Below, in pieces: positions 7,209 to 15,445 of a stretch of DNA of 64,000 bases. The translations under genes and the position numbers were made by a program. Under the pieces are notes generated by a model. The model did not search any database, was not told the origin of the DNA, and saw only the letters and a list, made by a program, of their open reading frames with translations. The DNA is taken from assembly GCF_004765805.1 (NCBI RefSeq), contig NZ_SBIU01000003.1, forward strand, positions 372,001 to 436,000, in the 5' to 3' direction. The DNA comes from Halorussus halobius (GTDB taxonomy: Archaea; Halobacteriota; Halobacteria; Halobacteriales; Haladaptataceae). How positions within the stretch are numbered: position 1 is the first letter of the stretch; each line of letters opens with the position of its first letter.

Positions 7209-7469
7209 CTATCGCCACTGACTCTCGATACTCGTCCGGTACCGAAGCCCGAGAACGTCGGTGTTACAGCAATCCTTCACCTCCTGCGGCGGATACTCGG
7301 TTCGCACGTCTTCGAGGTTCCCGGCACTCTGAATCAGGTGGGTGAGCGCGGCGTCGAGAACGTCGGACATGGGCGGGTCGTCGGCCGGGTCGCTGGCGAC
7401 GATTTCGCTGGCTCGGTCGAGCTTGCGCTGTCGGTCGTCGGTGAGCTTGAGACTGGTGCGTCGGGTCAT
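7209..7469 (-). CDS. Ribbon-helix-helix-type small protein (DUF7386-like)
   Basis: The 86-aa protein starts MTRRTSLKLTDDRQRKLDRA, a ribbon-helix-helix start. A helix SDVLDAALTHLIQSAGNLED follows, matching a small haloarchaeal family I know as DUF7386. Such proteins bind DNA as dimers and often regulate mobile elements. It is transcribed toward the membrane-protein gene, with only 1 nt between their ends. It lies alone on the minus strand between rightward blocks. Confidence 0.7.
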   Translation of the reverse strand: MTRRTSLKLTDDRQRKLDRASEIVASDPADDPPMSDVLDAALTHLIQSAGNLEDVRTEYPPQEVKDCCNTDVLGLRYRTSIESQWR

Positions 7470-7593
7470 AAGTGAGCGTATGTACTGGGGGTCGGTTGGC
7501 GTCGTTCTGGGGTCACTGGCTGGCTGTGCGACTTAAACCCCGGCCGGTCGAGCGCGTCGACCGCGCCGGAGCGCGGGGCGGGCCGGGCCGATT

Positions 7594-7635
7594 CTATGCA
7601 CCTCGCGCGGCGACCGTGGCCGCGAGGGTGCATAG
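7594..7635. repeat. Imperfect inverted repeat in provirus intergenic region
   Basis: CTATGCACCTCGCG and CGCGAGGGTGCATAG face each other with one extra base and a spacer of about 13 nt. The word GGTGCATAG recurs at 12705, downstream of the morphogenesis block. The stretch 7470-7710 otherwise holds no gene I can support. Confidence 0.45.
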
Positions 7636-7710
7636 ATTCGGGATGGCCGATACATCTGAGCGCGACCCCATGGGTTCGCGCTCGAACACCCGCTTCTCGG
7701 GGTTCGTCGG

Positions 7711-7914
7711 TCACTGGAACACCTCGGACAGGTCCGCGAGGCCGTCGTCGGTCACCTCGCGCACGAGGTACGAACCCTCGCCGACGCGGGAGAGATGGAC
7801 TTGCTTCCCGTCGGGTACCTCACCGTCTTCGGTGAGAACCCCGTCCATGTCGAGTTCGTCCTTGTCGAGCGCGACGACTGGCGTTCCGTCGTGGTCACGG
7901 AGTTTTCGGAACAT
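7711..7914 (-). CDS. Small AbrB-like or DUF8053-like protein
   Basis: A 67-aa acidic protein beginning MFRKLRDHDGTPVVALDKDE, with GKQVHLSRVGEGSYLVREV further on. The pattern resembles the swapped-hairpin AbrB-like small proteins common in haloarchaea. The ATG at 7914 is preferred because a TATA-like TTAAGT lies about 30 nt upstream; an in-frame GTG at 7932 is the alternative. It is transcribed away from the morphogenesis block and shares its promoter region, so it could regulate it. Confidence 0.6.
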   Translation of the reverse strand: MFRKLRDHDGTPVVALDKDELDMDGVLTEDGEVPDGKQVHLSRVGEGSYLVREVTDDGLADLSEVFQ

Positions 7915-7994
7915 CGCGTCCGGCGCGGCCACCCGCCGGAACTTAACTGTTCGTGATGGGTTACCGGCAAGCTACTGTCGCTATACTTTTCCTG

Positions 7995-8003
7995 AAATTT
8001 AAG
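7995..8003 (+). promoter_or_regulatory. Probable promoter of the morphogenesis block
   Basis: AAATTTAAG lies 28-36 nt before the ATG at 8031, the expected spacing for a leaderless start of the rightward structural operon. Confidence 0.5.
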
Positions 8004-8030
8004 AGCCGGCGGGTGGCCGCCCCGCTCGCA

Positions 8031-8423
8031 ATGTCGATAGGACACCGTGCTGGCGAAATCGACCTGACCGACTACCTCCTCGGTCTGTCGTACCTCGTCA
8101 GCGTGATTGGCGCAACGCAAATCGGCCAAGTCAGCCTCTACGAACACGGAATGGGCGACGCCCTGTGGTCCGGCGACGGCGTGACCATCACGGTCGGGTT
8201 CGTCATCGGACTCGTCTCGTTCGCTGGCGCGTGGGCGACGAACCAAGTCCCGCTCGGCGAGCTGGACGAGGTGGAGACGGCGGCGGCCATCGGCGTCGTC
8301 GTCATCTTCGTCGCGGTGTCGCTCATCCCGCCGGTCCGCGAAGCGGTGACTGGTTCCCAGGTCTGGGGGTCGGTCGCGGCCGTCCTGAGCATCGCTGGCT
8401 ACACGCTCATCGCGTGGAAGTAA
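8031..8423 (+). CDS. Four-helix membrane protein, pleolipovirus VP3-like
   Basis: This 130-aa protein has four predicted membrane helices: around YLLGLSYLVSVIGATQI, ITVGFVIGLVSFAGAW, AAIGVVVIFVAVSLI and the C-terminal AAVLSIAGYTLIAW. Its length and four-helix layout match VP3, the internal membrane protein of pleolipovirus virions, and it directly precedes the spike gene region as in those viruses. The ATG at 8031 is chosen because of the promoter 28-36 nt upstream. Identification rests on topology and gene order, not on detected sequence identity. Confidence 0.65.
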   Translation: MSIGHRAGEIDLTDYLLGLSYLVSVIGATQIGQVSLYEHGMGDALWSGDGVTITVGFVIGLVSFAGAWATNQVPLGELDEVETAAAIGVVVIFVAVSLIPPVREAVTGSQVWGSVAAVLSIAGYTLIAWK

Positions 8424-8449
8424 CGTAGCGGATTCCCTTTCAGCAACCC

Positions 8450-8605
8450 ATGACAACCGAGTTTTCCGCAGATTCGGACGAACAGTACGCGAACCACACG
8501 GACGGGCGAATCCTGCTCGTCGGGATGGACGACGAGACGGCCGAGGGCGTCCGCGAGGTGCTTGAGAACGGCGGCGTCCGAACGGAGGTGGTCGAGCGTG
8601 TCTAA
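8450..8605 (+). CDS. 51-aa acidic protein overlapping the spike gene start
   Basis: A short frame MTTEFSADSDEQYANHTDGR followed by ILLVGMDDETAEGVREVLEN. Its TAA lies 8 nt inside the next gene, suggesting translational coupling. The alternating hydrophobic and acidic pattern looks like a real small folded protein. Function is unknown. Confidence 0.55.
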   Translation: MTTEFSADSDEQYANHTDGRILLVGMDDETAEGVREVLENGGVRTEVVERV

Positions 8606-10091
8606 GGCCGTGGTCCGGGTCGCGCTCGTCGCGCTGCTCGTCGTCTCGGCGGGCATCCCGGCCGGCGCTGGAACGGCGGTCGCCGCCGAGAAAGGCAACT
8701 GCTCGAATCTCGACGACTTCGTGATGTTCCTGACGCTCGGCGCGGTCAACGCCGAGGACTGTTCTCGGGCGGCCTACGTCGACGATGCGATTCAGGATAT
8801 GAAAGAATCCGATGCATCACAGGAGAAAGTAGACATCTACTCTGCCGGTACAGGGCTTCAAGCAGGGTCTGAAGCGTGGAGTGCTCCGTTTGACAATTAC
8901 CTTAACGATACGGAATCTGTCGCGTGGATGAAAGTTGAAACTGCTGTTGCAGAGGCCTATCAAGACGGGGCTTCGCAAGCCGAGGCCGAGGCCGAGGCAC
9001 GCAAAGCGATTGCTGATTATTACGCTGTGAAACAAATCAATCTCATCGAGCAGTGGAACACGACGATGAAGCAGATAATGACGCTTGAAGGGCAGTCGGA
9101 GATGGAAGACGGGATTTCCTCCGATTTTGTTTCTATCGAGCAAGCTGGGAATGAATCGACGTGGGGCGGGGATGAGCCAAATAAATTCCATGAAACTTCT
9201 GATTTCTATAATCGTGATGCCGTGTCTACGTTAGAACTCGTTAATGGTAGTCATAGGGATCATTATTATCTAACCCATGATGCAGCTTATGACGATAATA
9301 GTTGGATGCGTTTAGACGGAGGTGACGGCTGGAAAAATGGGGATGTCGTTGAGGTTTGGGTTACCATCGAGGCTCCAAACCAGAACTTCGAGGCTGAGAA
9401 CGTGACGGCAGCTAGTGGGTTAACGGACCGCTGGAACCGAATCGAGACGATGAACGACCAGCTTCAAACAGAAGCTGAGAATTTCGTCGCAGCAACCTAC
9501 TCTGATTTCGAGAGCGGCCAGATAAACGCCTCTGACGTTGTTTCCGCCAATACTGCTATGTTCGAGTACGGGGTTCGCGGCGCGAATGAGAGCGAAGGAC
9601 TCTATCAAAGCACGGCCGCGCTCTCCCTGATGGGCTACCAGACACCGAACATGTCGACTGCCGGCACGATGACGGTTCGGTACCAGAACCAGAACTACAC
9701 GGGTCTCGTGCTTGCTGAAAACGCCCCGAACGGGTCGTGGGAAACGGGCGTCCAGTACGATACGGCGAACATCGAGGGGCCGGTCTTCATGGCAACGGCC
9801 AACAGTTCGAAAATCGACTTCGCCGAGGGAGAGACCTTCACGATTCTGTCGATGACGGCAAAGGACGGCTCCGAGGTCGAGACGCAGGAAACGACCCAGT
9901 ACAACTACCGGACGGCGAACACCAACGAACTGCTCAAGAAACAGCAGGAGCTACTCGAACTCCGGCAGGAAATCGAGAACCGCGAACCCGACTCCGGCGG
10001 AGGCGGTGGCTTCGGGGATGGAAGCGTTCCGATGTGGGTCGGCGCGGCACTCGCTGGCGGGGTCGTCCTGCTCGTCGTCCTACGGGAGTAA
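8598..10091 (+). CDS. Spike-like envelope protein (pleolipovirus VP4-like)
   Basis: This 497-aa protein has an N-terminal signal peptide ending near GTAVAAEK, a large ectodomain with many N-glycosylation sequons, a heptad-like segment ELLKKQQELLELRQEIEN near the C-terminus, a Gly-rich linker and one terminal membrane helix (VGAALAGGVVLLVVL). That is the layout of VP4, the spike of pleolipoviruses, and gene order agrees. The start is a GTG at 8598 within the previous gene's end. From about 8796 to 9420 the codons are much richer in A and T than in the flanks, suggesting a swapped receptor-binding region. Confidence 0.75.
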   Translation: MSKAVVRVALVALLVVSAGIPAGAGTAVAAEKGNCSNLDDFVMFLTLGAVNAEDCSRAAYVDDAIQDMKESDASQEKVDIYSAGTGLQAGSEAWSAPFDNYLNDTESVAWMKVETAVAEAYQDGASQAEAEAEARKAIADYYAVKQINLIEQWNTTMKQIMTLEGQSEMEDGISSDFVSIEQAGNESTWGGDEPNKFHETSDFYNRDAVSTLELVNGSHRDHYYLTHDAAYDDNSWMRLDGGDGWKNGDVVEVWVTIEAPNQNFEAENVTAASGLTDRWNRIETMNDQLQTEAENFVAATYSDFESGQINASDVVSANTAMFEYGVRGANESEGLYQSTAALSLMGYQTPNMSTAGTMTVRYQNQNYTGLVLAENAPNGSWETGVQYDTANIEGPVFMATANSSKIDFAEGETFTILSMTAKDGSEVETQETTQYNYRTANTNELLKKQQELLELRQEIENREPDSGGGGGFGDGSVPMWVGAALAGGVVLLVVLRE

Positions 10092-10093
10092 CC

Positions 10094-10702
10094 ATGCTCG
10101 GAACGCGCACCTTCGCGGTCATGGTCATCGCGCTGCTGCTGGTTCCGGTCGCGGGAGCCGCGACGACCACCTCGGCCGGGACCAACGCGACGACCACGAC
10201 GACCGCGAACGCAACGGCGGCCACGACCTCGGAATCGGTCGGCGTCGCGTCCTCGAACGTCACCCACGAACTGAGCGACGTGACGAAGATTACGCGCTGG
10301 CGCTACGAGGACGGGCAGTTCCACATCACGCTACAGATGGACCTCCCGTACGAGGTTGAGGTCACCGACAACGGCGCGCTCGTCTCCCAGCTTCGTGACG
10401 GCGAGGGTGCGCGCGTCGTCGACGTCGACGCCGAGAGTCAGACGTTCAATCCGGGCGCGGGAACGACCACGATTCGCGTCGACGCCGAGACCGTCGACGG
10501 GAGCGCGGCCGTGAAAGTCTCATCACCGGGCGGGACCGCCCTGCTTCGGACCGGCTCGGTGGGCGTCGGCAGTCCCTTCGCGGGCGACTCCACGACCGTC
10601 GGATGGGTCGGCGGCGCGAGCATCGCGGTCCTGATGGCGCTGCTCGCGGCCGGATACGAGATGTGGGCCGAGCGGAGTGAACCGAAGGTGGCGAACCGAT
10701 GA
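10094..10702 (+). CDS. Secreted, C-terminally anchored protein (pleolipovirus ORF6-like position)
   Basis: The 202-aa protein has a signal peptide (FAVMVIALLLVPVAGAA), a Thr/Ala-rich segment with several NxT sequons (about 24-50), a beta-rich domain around WRYEDGQFHITLQMDLPYEV, and a C-terminal helix VGGASIAVLMALLAAGY. It starts 2 nt after the spike gene and overlaps the next gene by 4 nt. In pleolipoviruses a conserved membrane protein follows VP4; this protein holds that position. Biochemical role is unknown. Confidence 0.65.
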   Translation: MLGTRTFAVMVIALLLVPVAGAATTTSAGTNATTTTTANATAATTSESVGVASSNVTHELSDVTKITRWRYEDGQFHITLQMDLPYEVEVTDNGALVSQLRDGEGARVVDVDAESQTFNPGAGTTTIRVDAETVDGSAAVKVSSPGGTALLRTGSVGVGSPFAGDSTTVGWVGGASIAVLMALLAAGYEMWAERSEPKVANR

Positions 10703-11517
10703 AGCCGACCTTCTCGAGCTGGCGCGACCGGGTGACGTTCATCGTCGCCGAAGCCCAGCTGCTCGTCGCGGCGTCCATCGTCGCGGTCGGATTCGCGCTA
10801 TGGTGGTTCGACCCGTCGATTCCGCAATTCCCGACGTGGGTGACCGATTACCTCGTGGCGCTGATGATGCTCGGCCCGCCGCTGTTCCTCGTGTTCATCA
10901 AGTTCGTCCGGTGGGTTCGGGTTCGCAACTGGGTCGAGGTTCATCACGTCAACGCGGCCGAGGACGTGCTGGAAAAGCACCTCGTGCCGCCCGAGACGTG
11001 GAAGGACAAGACCGTCGAGGGTGCGGACCCGTGGCCGGTCAACGACGGGAGCGCGTGGGCGGTCAGACAGTACGAGTACCACGAGGAGACCGGGGACCTC
11101 GTGGTCGAAGGCGTGTGGCTCTCGGCGGCCGAGGACACCAAGCTCCTCACCTCGAAGAACCACCAGCGGAAGCTCTACAGCACGCTGCTCGACCACTACC
11201 GCGAACTGCTCACCGTCCGCGACCTCGCCGAGTGGATGGGGTCGCGCATCCAGCACAAGCTCATCAACGCGGCCGCCGAGGCCCGCGAGCGCGGCAAGCA
11301 CCTCGACCCGAACGCCGTGAGCGAGGCCATCGAGGACGCGAAAGACGAGGTGCCCGACGCCGACCCCGACGACCTGCCGAGCATCGACGAGATGGACGAC
11401 CTCCCCGAGGACCTGTCGCGCGAGGGCATCACCCCGGACGTGGCCGGGAGCGAATCGGGCGCGCCGTCCGCCAGCGGCGGCGAGTCGGTCGCGACCGACG
11501 GCGGAGGTGAGCCGTGA
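10699..11517 (+). CDS. Membrane protein of the virion core cluster (ORF7-like position)
   Basis: This 272-aa protein has two N-terminal membrane helices (LLVAASIVAVGFALWWF and YLVALMMLGPPLFLVFI) and then a soluble domain with WPVNDGSAWAVRQYEYHEET and a helical region around LLDHYRELLTVRDLAEWMG. The tail is acidic and disordered. It overlaps the gene before (ATGA) and after (GTGA). Position and topology match ORF7 of the pleolipovirus core, but function is unknown. Confidence 0.65.
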   Translation: MKPTFSSWRDRVTFIVAEAQLLVAASIVAVGFALWWFDPSIPQFPTWVTDYLVALMMLGPPLFLVFIKFVRWVRVRNWVEVHHVNAAEDVLEKHLVPPETWKDKTVEGADPWPVNDGSAWAVRQYEYHEETGDLVVEGVWLSAAEDTKLLTSKNHQRKLYSTLLDHYRELLTVRDLAEWMGSRIQHKLINAAAEARERGKHLDPNAVSEAIEDAKDEVPDADPDDLPSIDEMDDLPEDLSREGITPDVAGSESGAPSASGGESVATDGGGEP

Positions 11518-12686
11518 CCATGACCGAGGGAACCGACCAGCAGGACCTCTACACGGCGGCCGAGTACCGCGAACACGTCGAGGGGAAGGGAAGCCGCGAA
11601 CCGGACGCACACGACTTCTCGGGCATCGTCCGCGACGAGTCGGTGAGCCGCTTCATGGCGGTCCAGAGCGAGGAACACGACCCGACCGAGTGGGACGACG
11701 TGGGCCACGCGCCGGGGCGCGCCGAGGACCTGCGAGAGATGCGCCAGATGCGTTCGCTCGCCGCGACCGAGGTGGCCCGGACCGCGATGGAGACCGGGGA
11801 TACGATGGCGCTCAAGCACCTCACGGGCGACGCCGACCGACAGGCGGACGTGTCCGGGATGAAGGCCATCGGCCGGGTCGACAACCTACTTACCGGACCC
11901 GCGCCGGTAATCGTCATCATCGGTGAGATGGGCGCTGGAAAGACGGATTTCGCGTGTCTGCTCGGCCAACGGTGGAAGGACCACAACCCGAGCGGTCTCG
12001 TCGGGACGAACATCGGGAGCCTGCGCGAGCGCGACGACTGGACCGACCGCGATGGCGAGGCCCGCGACGGGTTCGTGTCCGACTACGGGACGCTTGAGGA
12101 GTGGGTGAAACAGGACGGAGACCCGCTGGAACACCGCCAGACGCCAAAGCTGTTCATGGGCGACGAGTTCAGTTCGGTCGCGTCGGGGTCCGGCAAACAG
12201 GGCCACCTCGTTCGGAAGCGGATGGGGCCGCTGGTGTTCAAAATCCGGAAGTACGGCGGCACACTCGTCTACATCGCTCACGACGAGAGTTCGATTCATC
12301 CGCTCCTGTGGCGGGTCGGGGTCGTCATCAAGAAGACCTCGAAGAAGGAGGCCGTGGTCGCCGACTCCATCAAGTCCGGCGAGATTCGGGACGTGCAGTT
12401 CGAGATAGAGGGCGTCCCGCCGACGGACTGGCAGTTCAACACGCTCGAAGCTAGCGACTGGTCGTGGTCCGAACACGGCGACGAGGACGAATGGGAACCG
12501 GACGAGGCCGCCCGCGCCACCGCGATTTGGACCGCGATTCGGTGCAAGGAGGAAGGAATGAGCGACCGCGAAACCGCCGAGTACGTGCCCTACAGCCACG
12601 GATGGGTCAATTCTCGATGGACGGAGTACATGCAGGAGGACCGCCACGAGGAGACGCTTGCCAGAGTCGAGGAGGTAATCGCGTGA
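11514..12686 (+). CDS. P-loop ATPase (pleolipovirus VP8-like)
   Basis: The 390-aa protein has a clear Walker A, GEMGAGKT at 137-144, after a hydrophobic strand, and a probable Walker B ending in Asp217-Glu218 (KLFMGDEFSS). The C-terminal region with SDRETAEYVPYSHGWVNSRW looks like a helix-turn-helix. It is the last gene of the rightward block, as VP8 is in pleolipoviruses. Those ATPases are thought to act in assembly or genome packaging. The GTG at 11514 overlaps the previous stop; an ATG at 11520 is an alternative. Confidence 0.75.
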   Translation: MTMTEGTDQQDLYTAAEYREHVEGKGSREPDAHDFSGIVRDESVSRFMAVQSEEHDPTEWDDVGHAPGRAEDLREMRQMRSLAATEVARTAMETGDTMALKHLTGDADRQADVSGMKAIGRVDNLLTGPAPVIVIIGEMGAGKTDFACLLGQRWKDHNPSGLVGTNIGSLRERDDWTDRDGEARDGFVSDYGTLEEWVKQDGDPLEHRQTPKLFMGDEFSSVASGSGKQGHLVRKRMGPLVFKIRKYGGTLVYIAHDESSIHPLLWRVGVVIKKTSKKEAVVADSIKSGEIRDVQFEIEGVPPTDWQFNTLEASDWSWSEHGDEDEWEPDEAARATAIWTAIRCKEEGMSDRETAEYVPYSHGWVNSRWTEYMQEDRHEETLARVEEVIA

Positions 12687-12731
12687 GGGCGCGGAGGTGT
12701 AAAGGTGCATAGCGAAAGTGCCACCCCCTTG

Positions 12732-12777
12732 GGTCATAGCCGCGCGGCTGGCCCTGCCGGGCCACCCGGCCATGACC
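12732..12777. terminator. Nested hairpin after the morphogenesis block
   Basis: GGTCATAGCCG pairs with CGGCCATGACC, and inside it TGGCCC pairs with GGGCCA around TGCC. It sits 46 nt past the ATPase stop and could end the operon transcript. No T-run follows, so this is uncertain. Confidence 0.4.
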
Positions 12778-12810
12778 GCGCGCGGTCCTCGTCGATAACT
12801 GACGGAGGAG

Positions 12811-12820
12811 TTACATATAT
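12811..12820 (+). promoter_or_regulatory. Probable promoter of the nuclease gene
   Basis: TTACATATAT is a strong TATA-like box 45-54 nt before the ATG at 12865, which would give a leader of about 20-25 nt. Confidence 0.5.
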
Positions 12821-12864
12821 AGGACGCGCGACGCGCGGGCCGAACTCGCGCGGGAGTTCGAGCG

Positions 12865-13239
12865 ATGCCGAGTAGCCGCGCGAATCGCTACGGGTCGCTG
12901 GCCGAGCGGAAGGCGGCCGAGCGGTATCGACTCGTCCGCGACGGCGTTCACACGAGTTGGTGCGACGCGCTCGACTCGGACGGAACGCCGGTCGAAATCA
13001 AATCCTGCGACGCGGGCCGGGACGCGCCGCGTTTCCGTATCTTCGAGAAGTACCACGACCGGCTACAGTCCGAGGGCGGCCACTACGTGTTCGTGCTGTA
13101 CAAGAAGCGAGGCCGTGGGATTACGGTTCTCCGGATGACGCGGATGCACGCCTCGCGCCTTCCGGCCGAGACGTGGTACGGCGCTGGCGGTCACCGCGAG
13201 AGTCGGCAGACGAAGCTCCGGCCGAAGACCGTCTTCTGA
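12865..13239 (+). CDS. PD-(D/E)XK nuclease, Holliday-junction-resolvase-like
   Basis: This 124-aa basic protein shows the fold signature of small archaeal resolvases: Glu14 in GSLAERKAAERYRL, an acidic residue in SWCDALDSDG, then the VEIKS motif (Glu44, Lys46), followed by FRIFEKYHDRLQ and a core strand HYVFVLYK. Hjc-type enzymes cut recombination intermediates, which fits a virus that replicates or integrates by recombination. It is monocistronic, between two hairpin-rich regions. Substrate specificity cannot be read from the sequence. Confidence 0.7.
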   Translation: MPSSRANRYGSLAERKAAERYRLVRDGVHTSWCDALDSDGTPVEIKSCDAGRDAPRFRIFEKYHDRLQSEGGHYVFVLYKKRGRGITVLRMTRMHASRLPAETWYGAGGHRESRQTKLRPKTVF

Positions 13240-13266
13240 CGGAGGGGTGGGGTCAAATTTTTCGCG

Positions 13267-13415
13267 CGGCCCCAAGGGGCCGGGTTCGCGTGCGCTCGGC
13301 CAACCGGCGGCGGTGGTGTTTTGGGATTGTGGCCTTAGCCACACCCCTAACCGGGAATCGAACACCTGCGGTTCGATTCCCGGCGTGGGGGTGGCCGGGC
13401 CACGCACCCGGCCAC
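13267..13415. repeat. Cluster of four stem-loops between convergent genes
   Basis: The non-coding stretch 13240-13515 holds CGGCCCC/GGGGCCG (13267-13282), TGTGGC/GCCACA (13328-13343), a perfect 13-bp stem CCGGGAATCGAAC/GTTCGATTCCCGG (13351-13383) and GTGGCCGGG/CCCGGCCAC (13391-13415). CACCCC and GGGGTG also flank the third stem. It could be a bidirectional terminator or the provirus origin near the replication gene. Confidence 0.6.
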
Positions 13416-13515
13416 CGCACTAATGAAAATCAGGTTGGGGGACTCAGCCCTATAACCACAACTGCACTTGTATAAAAAAGGTGTCTGGATAGTGATGCCT
13501 CTCACAAGTCGGCCG

Positions 13516-15186
13516 CTATCCGAGGGCCTGCCACGCCGGACAGTAGCCCTTCTCTCCGAGGTCCAACTTAGCCGACCGGAACCGTTGTGGGTCTTTCCCG
13601 GCCTCACACCAGAGTTGGTAGGCGCGCTTGGCCTTCCGCGTCACGTTGTTCACGCCGTCGAATCGAAGCGTGAGCCGGGCGTCTCGCCGGCCGTCTACCT
13701 CGATGCCCACACGCGCACACCATGCCATGAACGCGCCGGTCGTCTCGTCAACGCCTCTCTCTGCGGCCTCTTTCGCTCTCGCGGTGGCCTCGACCGCGCG
13801 GCGCGTCGCGTCTTGGGCGTCCTGCACGGCCTCGTAGACGTACTCGGCGATGTGGTCCGACCGTAGCTTAATCTCCCCGTAGTCGTGTTCGATGAGGTCA
13901 GGGAGTTGCTTGATGGCTCGCCGGACGCTTCCGGCGTGGCGGTCGTACTGCTCGGCCACGTCGTCGGGCGAGACCGTGCCACCGTCCGTAACCAGCGTCT
14001 CTAAGGTCTCCCACGCGACCGGAGAGAGACCGTCGGCGACGTGCTGGATGACGATGCTCTCTTGCTTCTGCTCCAACTCGGTCAGGTCAAGAGAGACGAT
14101 AGACACCTCTCGGTCGCTCTCCGTCGGCTCGAAGTAGGCGTCCGGAACGAACTGGCGGTCAGGGTCGGGGTCAGCGTCGGGGTCTGCGCCCTCACTTGGT
14201 CGGACGTTCAGTCCGGCCTCGGCGAGGACCGACAAGACGGTCTCCTCAAGCTCGCGCGTCAACTGGGCGAGGTCGTCTTTCTCGACCCCGAGTTTCCGGT
14301 CCCAACGGTTCGCCTGATACGACGCGCCGAGTTTCGGGTGTGCGAGGGGGTCGCTGTCGGGCTTCTGGTACGCTTCTCTCGCGTAGTAGTGCTTCACCTC
14401 TTTCGGGAGAGCGTGGGACGGGAACGCCTCTCGGACGCGCTTCGGCCCAAGGGTGACGGTATGGTAGTATCCCGGCAGGTTGTTCCTGTGGCCGTCGTCG
14501 TCGTTCTGCACGACCTTCCGGTAGCCTTCGCGGTCGCTTTCGAGCAGGTGACCGAGTTGGGCTATCGGGCCGTCGCGGGCGTGGACCGGGCCGCTCCGGT
14601 CGGTGTGGAGCCGGACGTACCGCTCGGCATCCTGCACGTTGCTGTGGTCGTGGGGGTTCTGGAAATATCGAGAGTTGAGGTCTAAGGCGTCCGCCGCTCG
14701 TTGTAGGAGTGTCTCGTAGCGGTCGAACTCGATGTTCGCACCCTTCGCCTTGATGTTCACGCCCTCGCGGATTTGGTCGGGGATTGAGAACTCGGAGACC
14801 TCGCCTTCGTTGTTGACGGTCTTCATGCCCTGCCAGCGCGGGGCCATGTGATAGTTGACCTTCTGTTCTTCTACTGGGTCTTCGTCGGGGTGTCGGAAGA
14901 CGTGGATACGATACTCCCGGCTAATCGTGTCTACCTTGCCGTCTGTGTGGGGATGTAGGCTCCACTCGGTCCCGGTTGTGGTGTAGCCTCCGGGATGAAC
15001 GATACCCGAGGATTGGTAGTAGAGTTTCGCAACCCACTTTTCTCCGGCGTCTCGGAACTCGGTAGCGTGACTCCCGTCGTGGCGCTTCACGATTGAGTCC
15101 GCCGCGAAGTAGGGCGTGAGACCGCCGTGGGTGTAGAGGAAGTTCGCGGCGAACTCGTGGGGCGCAAGGTCGACGTAGACCGTCAC
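13516..15186 (-). CDS. Large provirus protein, replication-initiator candidate
   Basis: This 556-aa protein begins VTVYVDLAPHEFAANFLYTH (GTG start overlapping the previous stop by 4 nt). It has a large mixed N-terminal domain, an Asp-rich linker near 335-345, and a winged-helix region at about 385-440 (LSPVAWETLETLVTDGG, VSPDDVAEQYDRHAGSVRRA), followed by a long Ala-rich helix. It resembles a haloarchaeal family I believe is DUF7845, found in integrated elements. It is the largest gene outside the structural block and ends the leftward operon, so a replication role is likely but inferred. I see no rolling-circle HUH or Tyr motif. Confidence 0.55.
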   Translation of the reverse strand: MTVYVDLAPHEFAANFLYTHGGLTPYFAADSIVKRHDGSHATEFRDAGEKWVAKLYYQSSGIVHPGGYTTTGTEWSLHPHTDGKVDTISREYRIHVFRHPDEDPVEEQKVNYHMAPRWQGMKTVNNEGEVSEFSIPDQIREGVNIKAKGANIEFDRYETLLQRAADALDLNSRYFQNPHDHSNVQDAERYVRLHTDRSGPVHARDGPIAQLGHLLESDREGYRKVVQNDDDGHRNNLPGYYHTVTLGPKRVREAFPSHALPKEVKHYYAREAYQKPDSDPLAHPKLGASYQANRWDRKLGVEKDDLAQLTRELEETVLSVLAEAGLNVRPSEGADPDADPDPDRQFVPDAYFEPTESDREVSIVSLDLTELEQKQESIVIQHVADGLSPVAWETLETLVTDGGTVSPDDVAEQYDRHAGSVRRAIKQLPDLIEHDYGEIKLRSDHIAEYVYEAVQDAQDATRRAVEATARAKEAAERGVDETTGAFMAWCARVGIEVDGRRDARLTLRFDGVNNVTRKAKRAYQLWCEAGKDPQRFRSAKLDLGEKGYCPAWQALG

Positions 15187-15359
15187 GCGTCACCTCCGCT
15201 CTCGGCGACGGCGTACGGGTCGGAGGGCGTGAACTGTCGGTTGCGGGGAAACTTCGGCTGGCACTCCGGACAAATCACTTCTCCATCGGCCCCGAGCCGG
15301 TCGAGCAGAACCTTCGCGTCGTCGGCGTCGAACTCGCGGCCGCACTTCCTGCACTTCAT
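15183..15359 (-). CDS. 58-aa zinc-finger protein
   Basis: The protein starts MKCRKCGREF and has a second pair CPEC near residue 30, giving a four-Cys treble-clef or zinc-ribbon site. Its ATG overlaps the stop of the preceding 29-aa gene and its stop overlaps the next gene's GTG. It is probably a nucleic-acid-binding accessory of the replication operon. Confidence 0.7.
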   Translation of the reverse strand: MKCRKCGREFDADDAKVLLDRLGADGEVICPECQPKFPRNRQFTPSDPYAVAESGGDA

Positions 15360-15445
15360 CGGTTCTCACCTGCCACGTCGGTGTAGTGCCGTCGCTCGCC
15401 GGTCTCGACATCGTAGAGTTCGCTCGCCCGAACGAACCCGTTCAC
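15356..15445 (-). CDS. 29-aa leader-like small protein
   Basis: A very short GTG-initiated frame, VNGFVRASELYDVETG and 13 further residues. It is accepted because it is linked to both neighbours by 4-nt stop/start overlaps and because its first 16 residues recur in element A (3630-3755). It may couple translation of the flanking genes. Confidence 0.5.
   Translation of the reverse strand: MNGFVRASELYDVETGERRHYTDVAGENR

Noticed and set aside
7466-7714. 82-aa minus-strand frame in the provirus
   Set aside because: Arg/Pro/His-rich composition, no start context, and it spans an inverted repeat; treated as non-coding.
13351-13383. tRNA T-arm-like hairpin
   Set aside because: GTTCGATTCCCGG resembles a T arm, but no acceptor, D or anticodon stems can be built around it, so it is not a tRNA gene.
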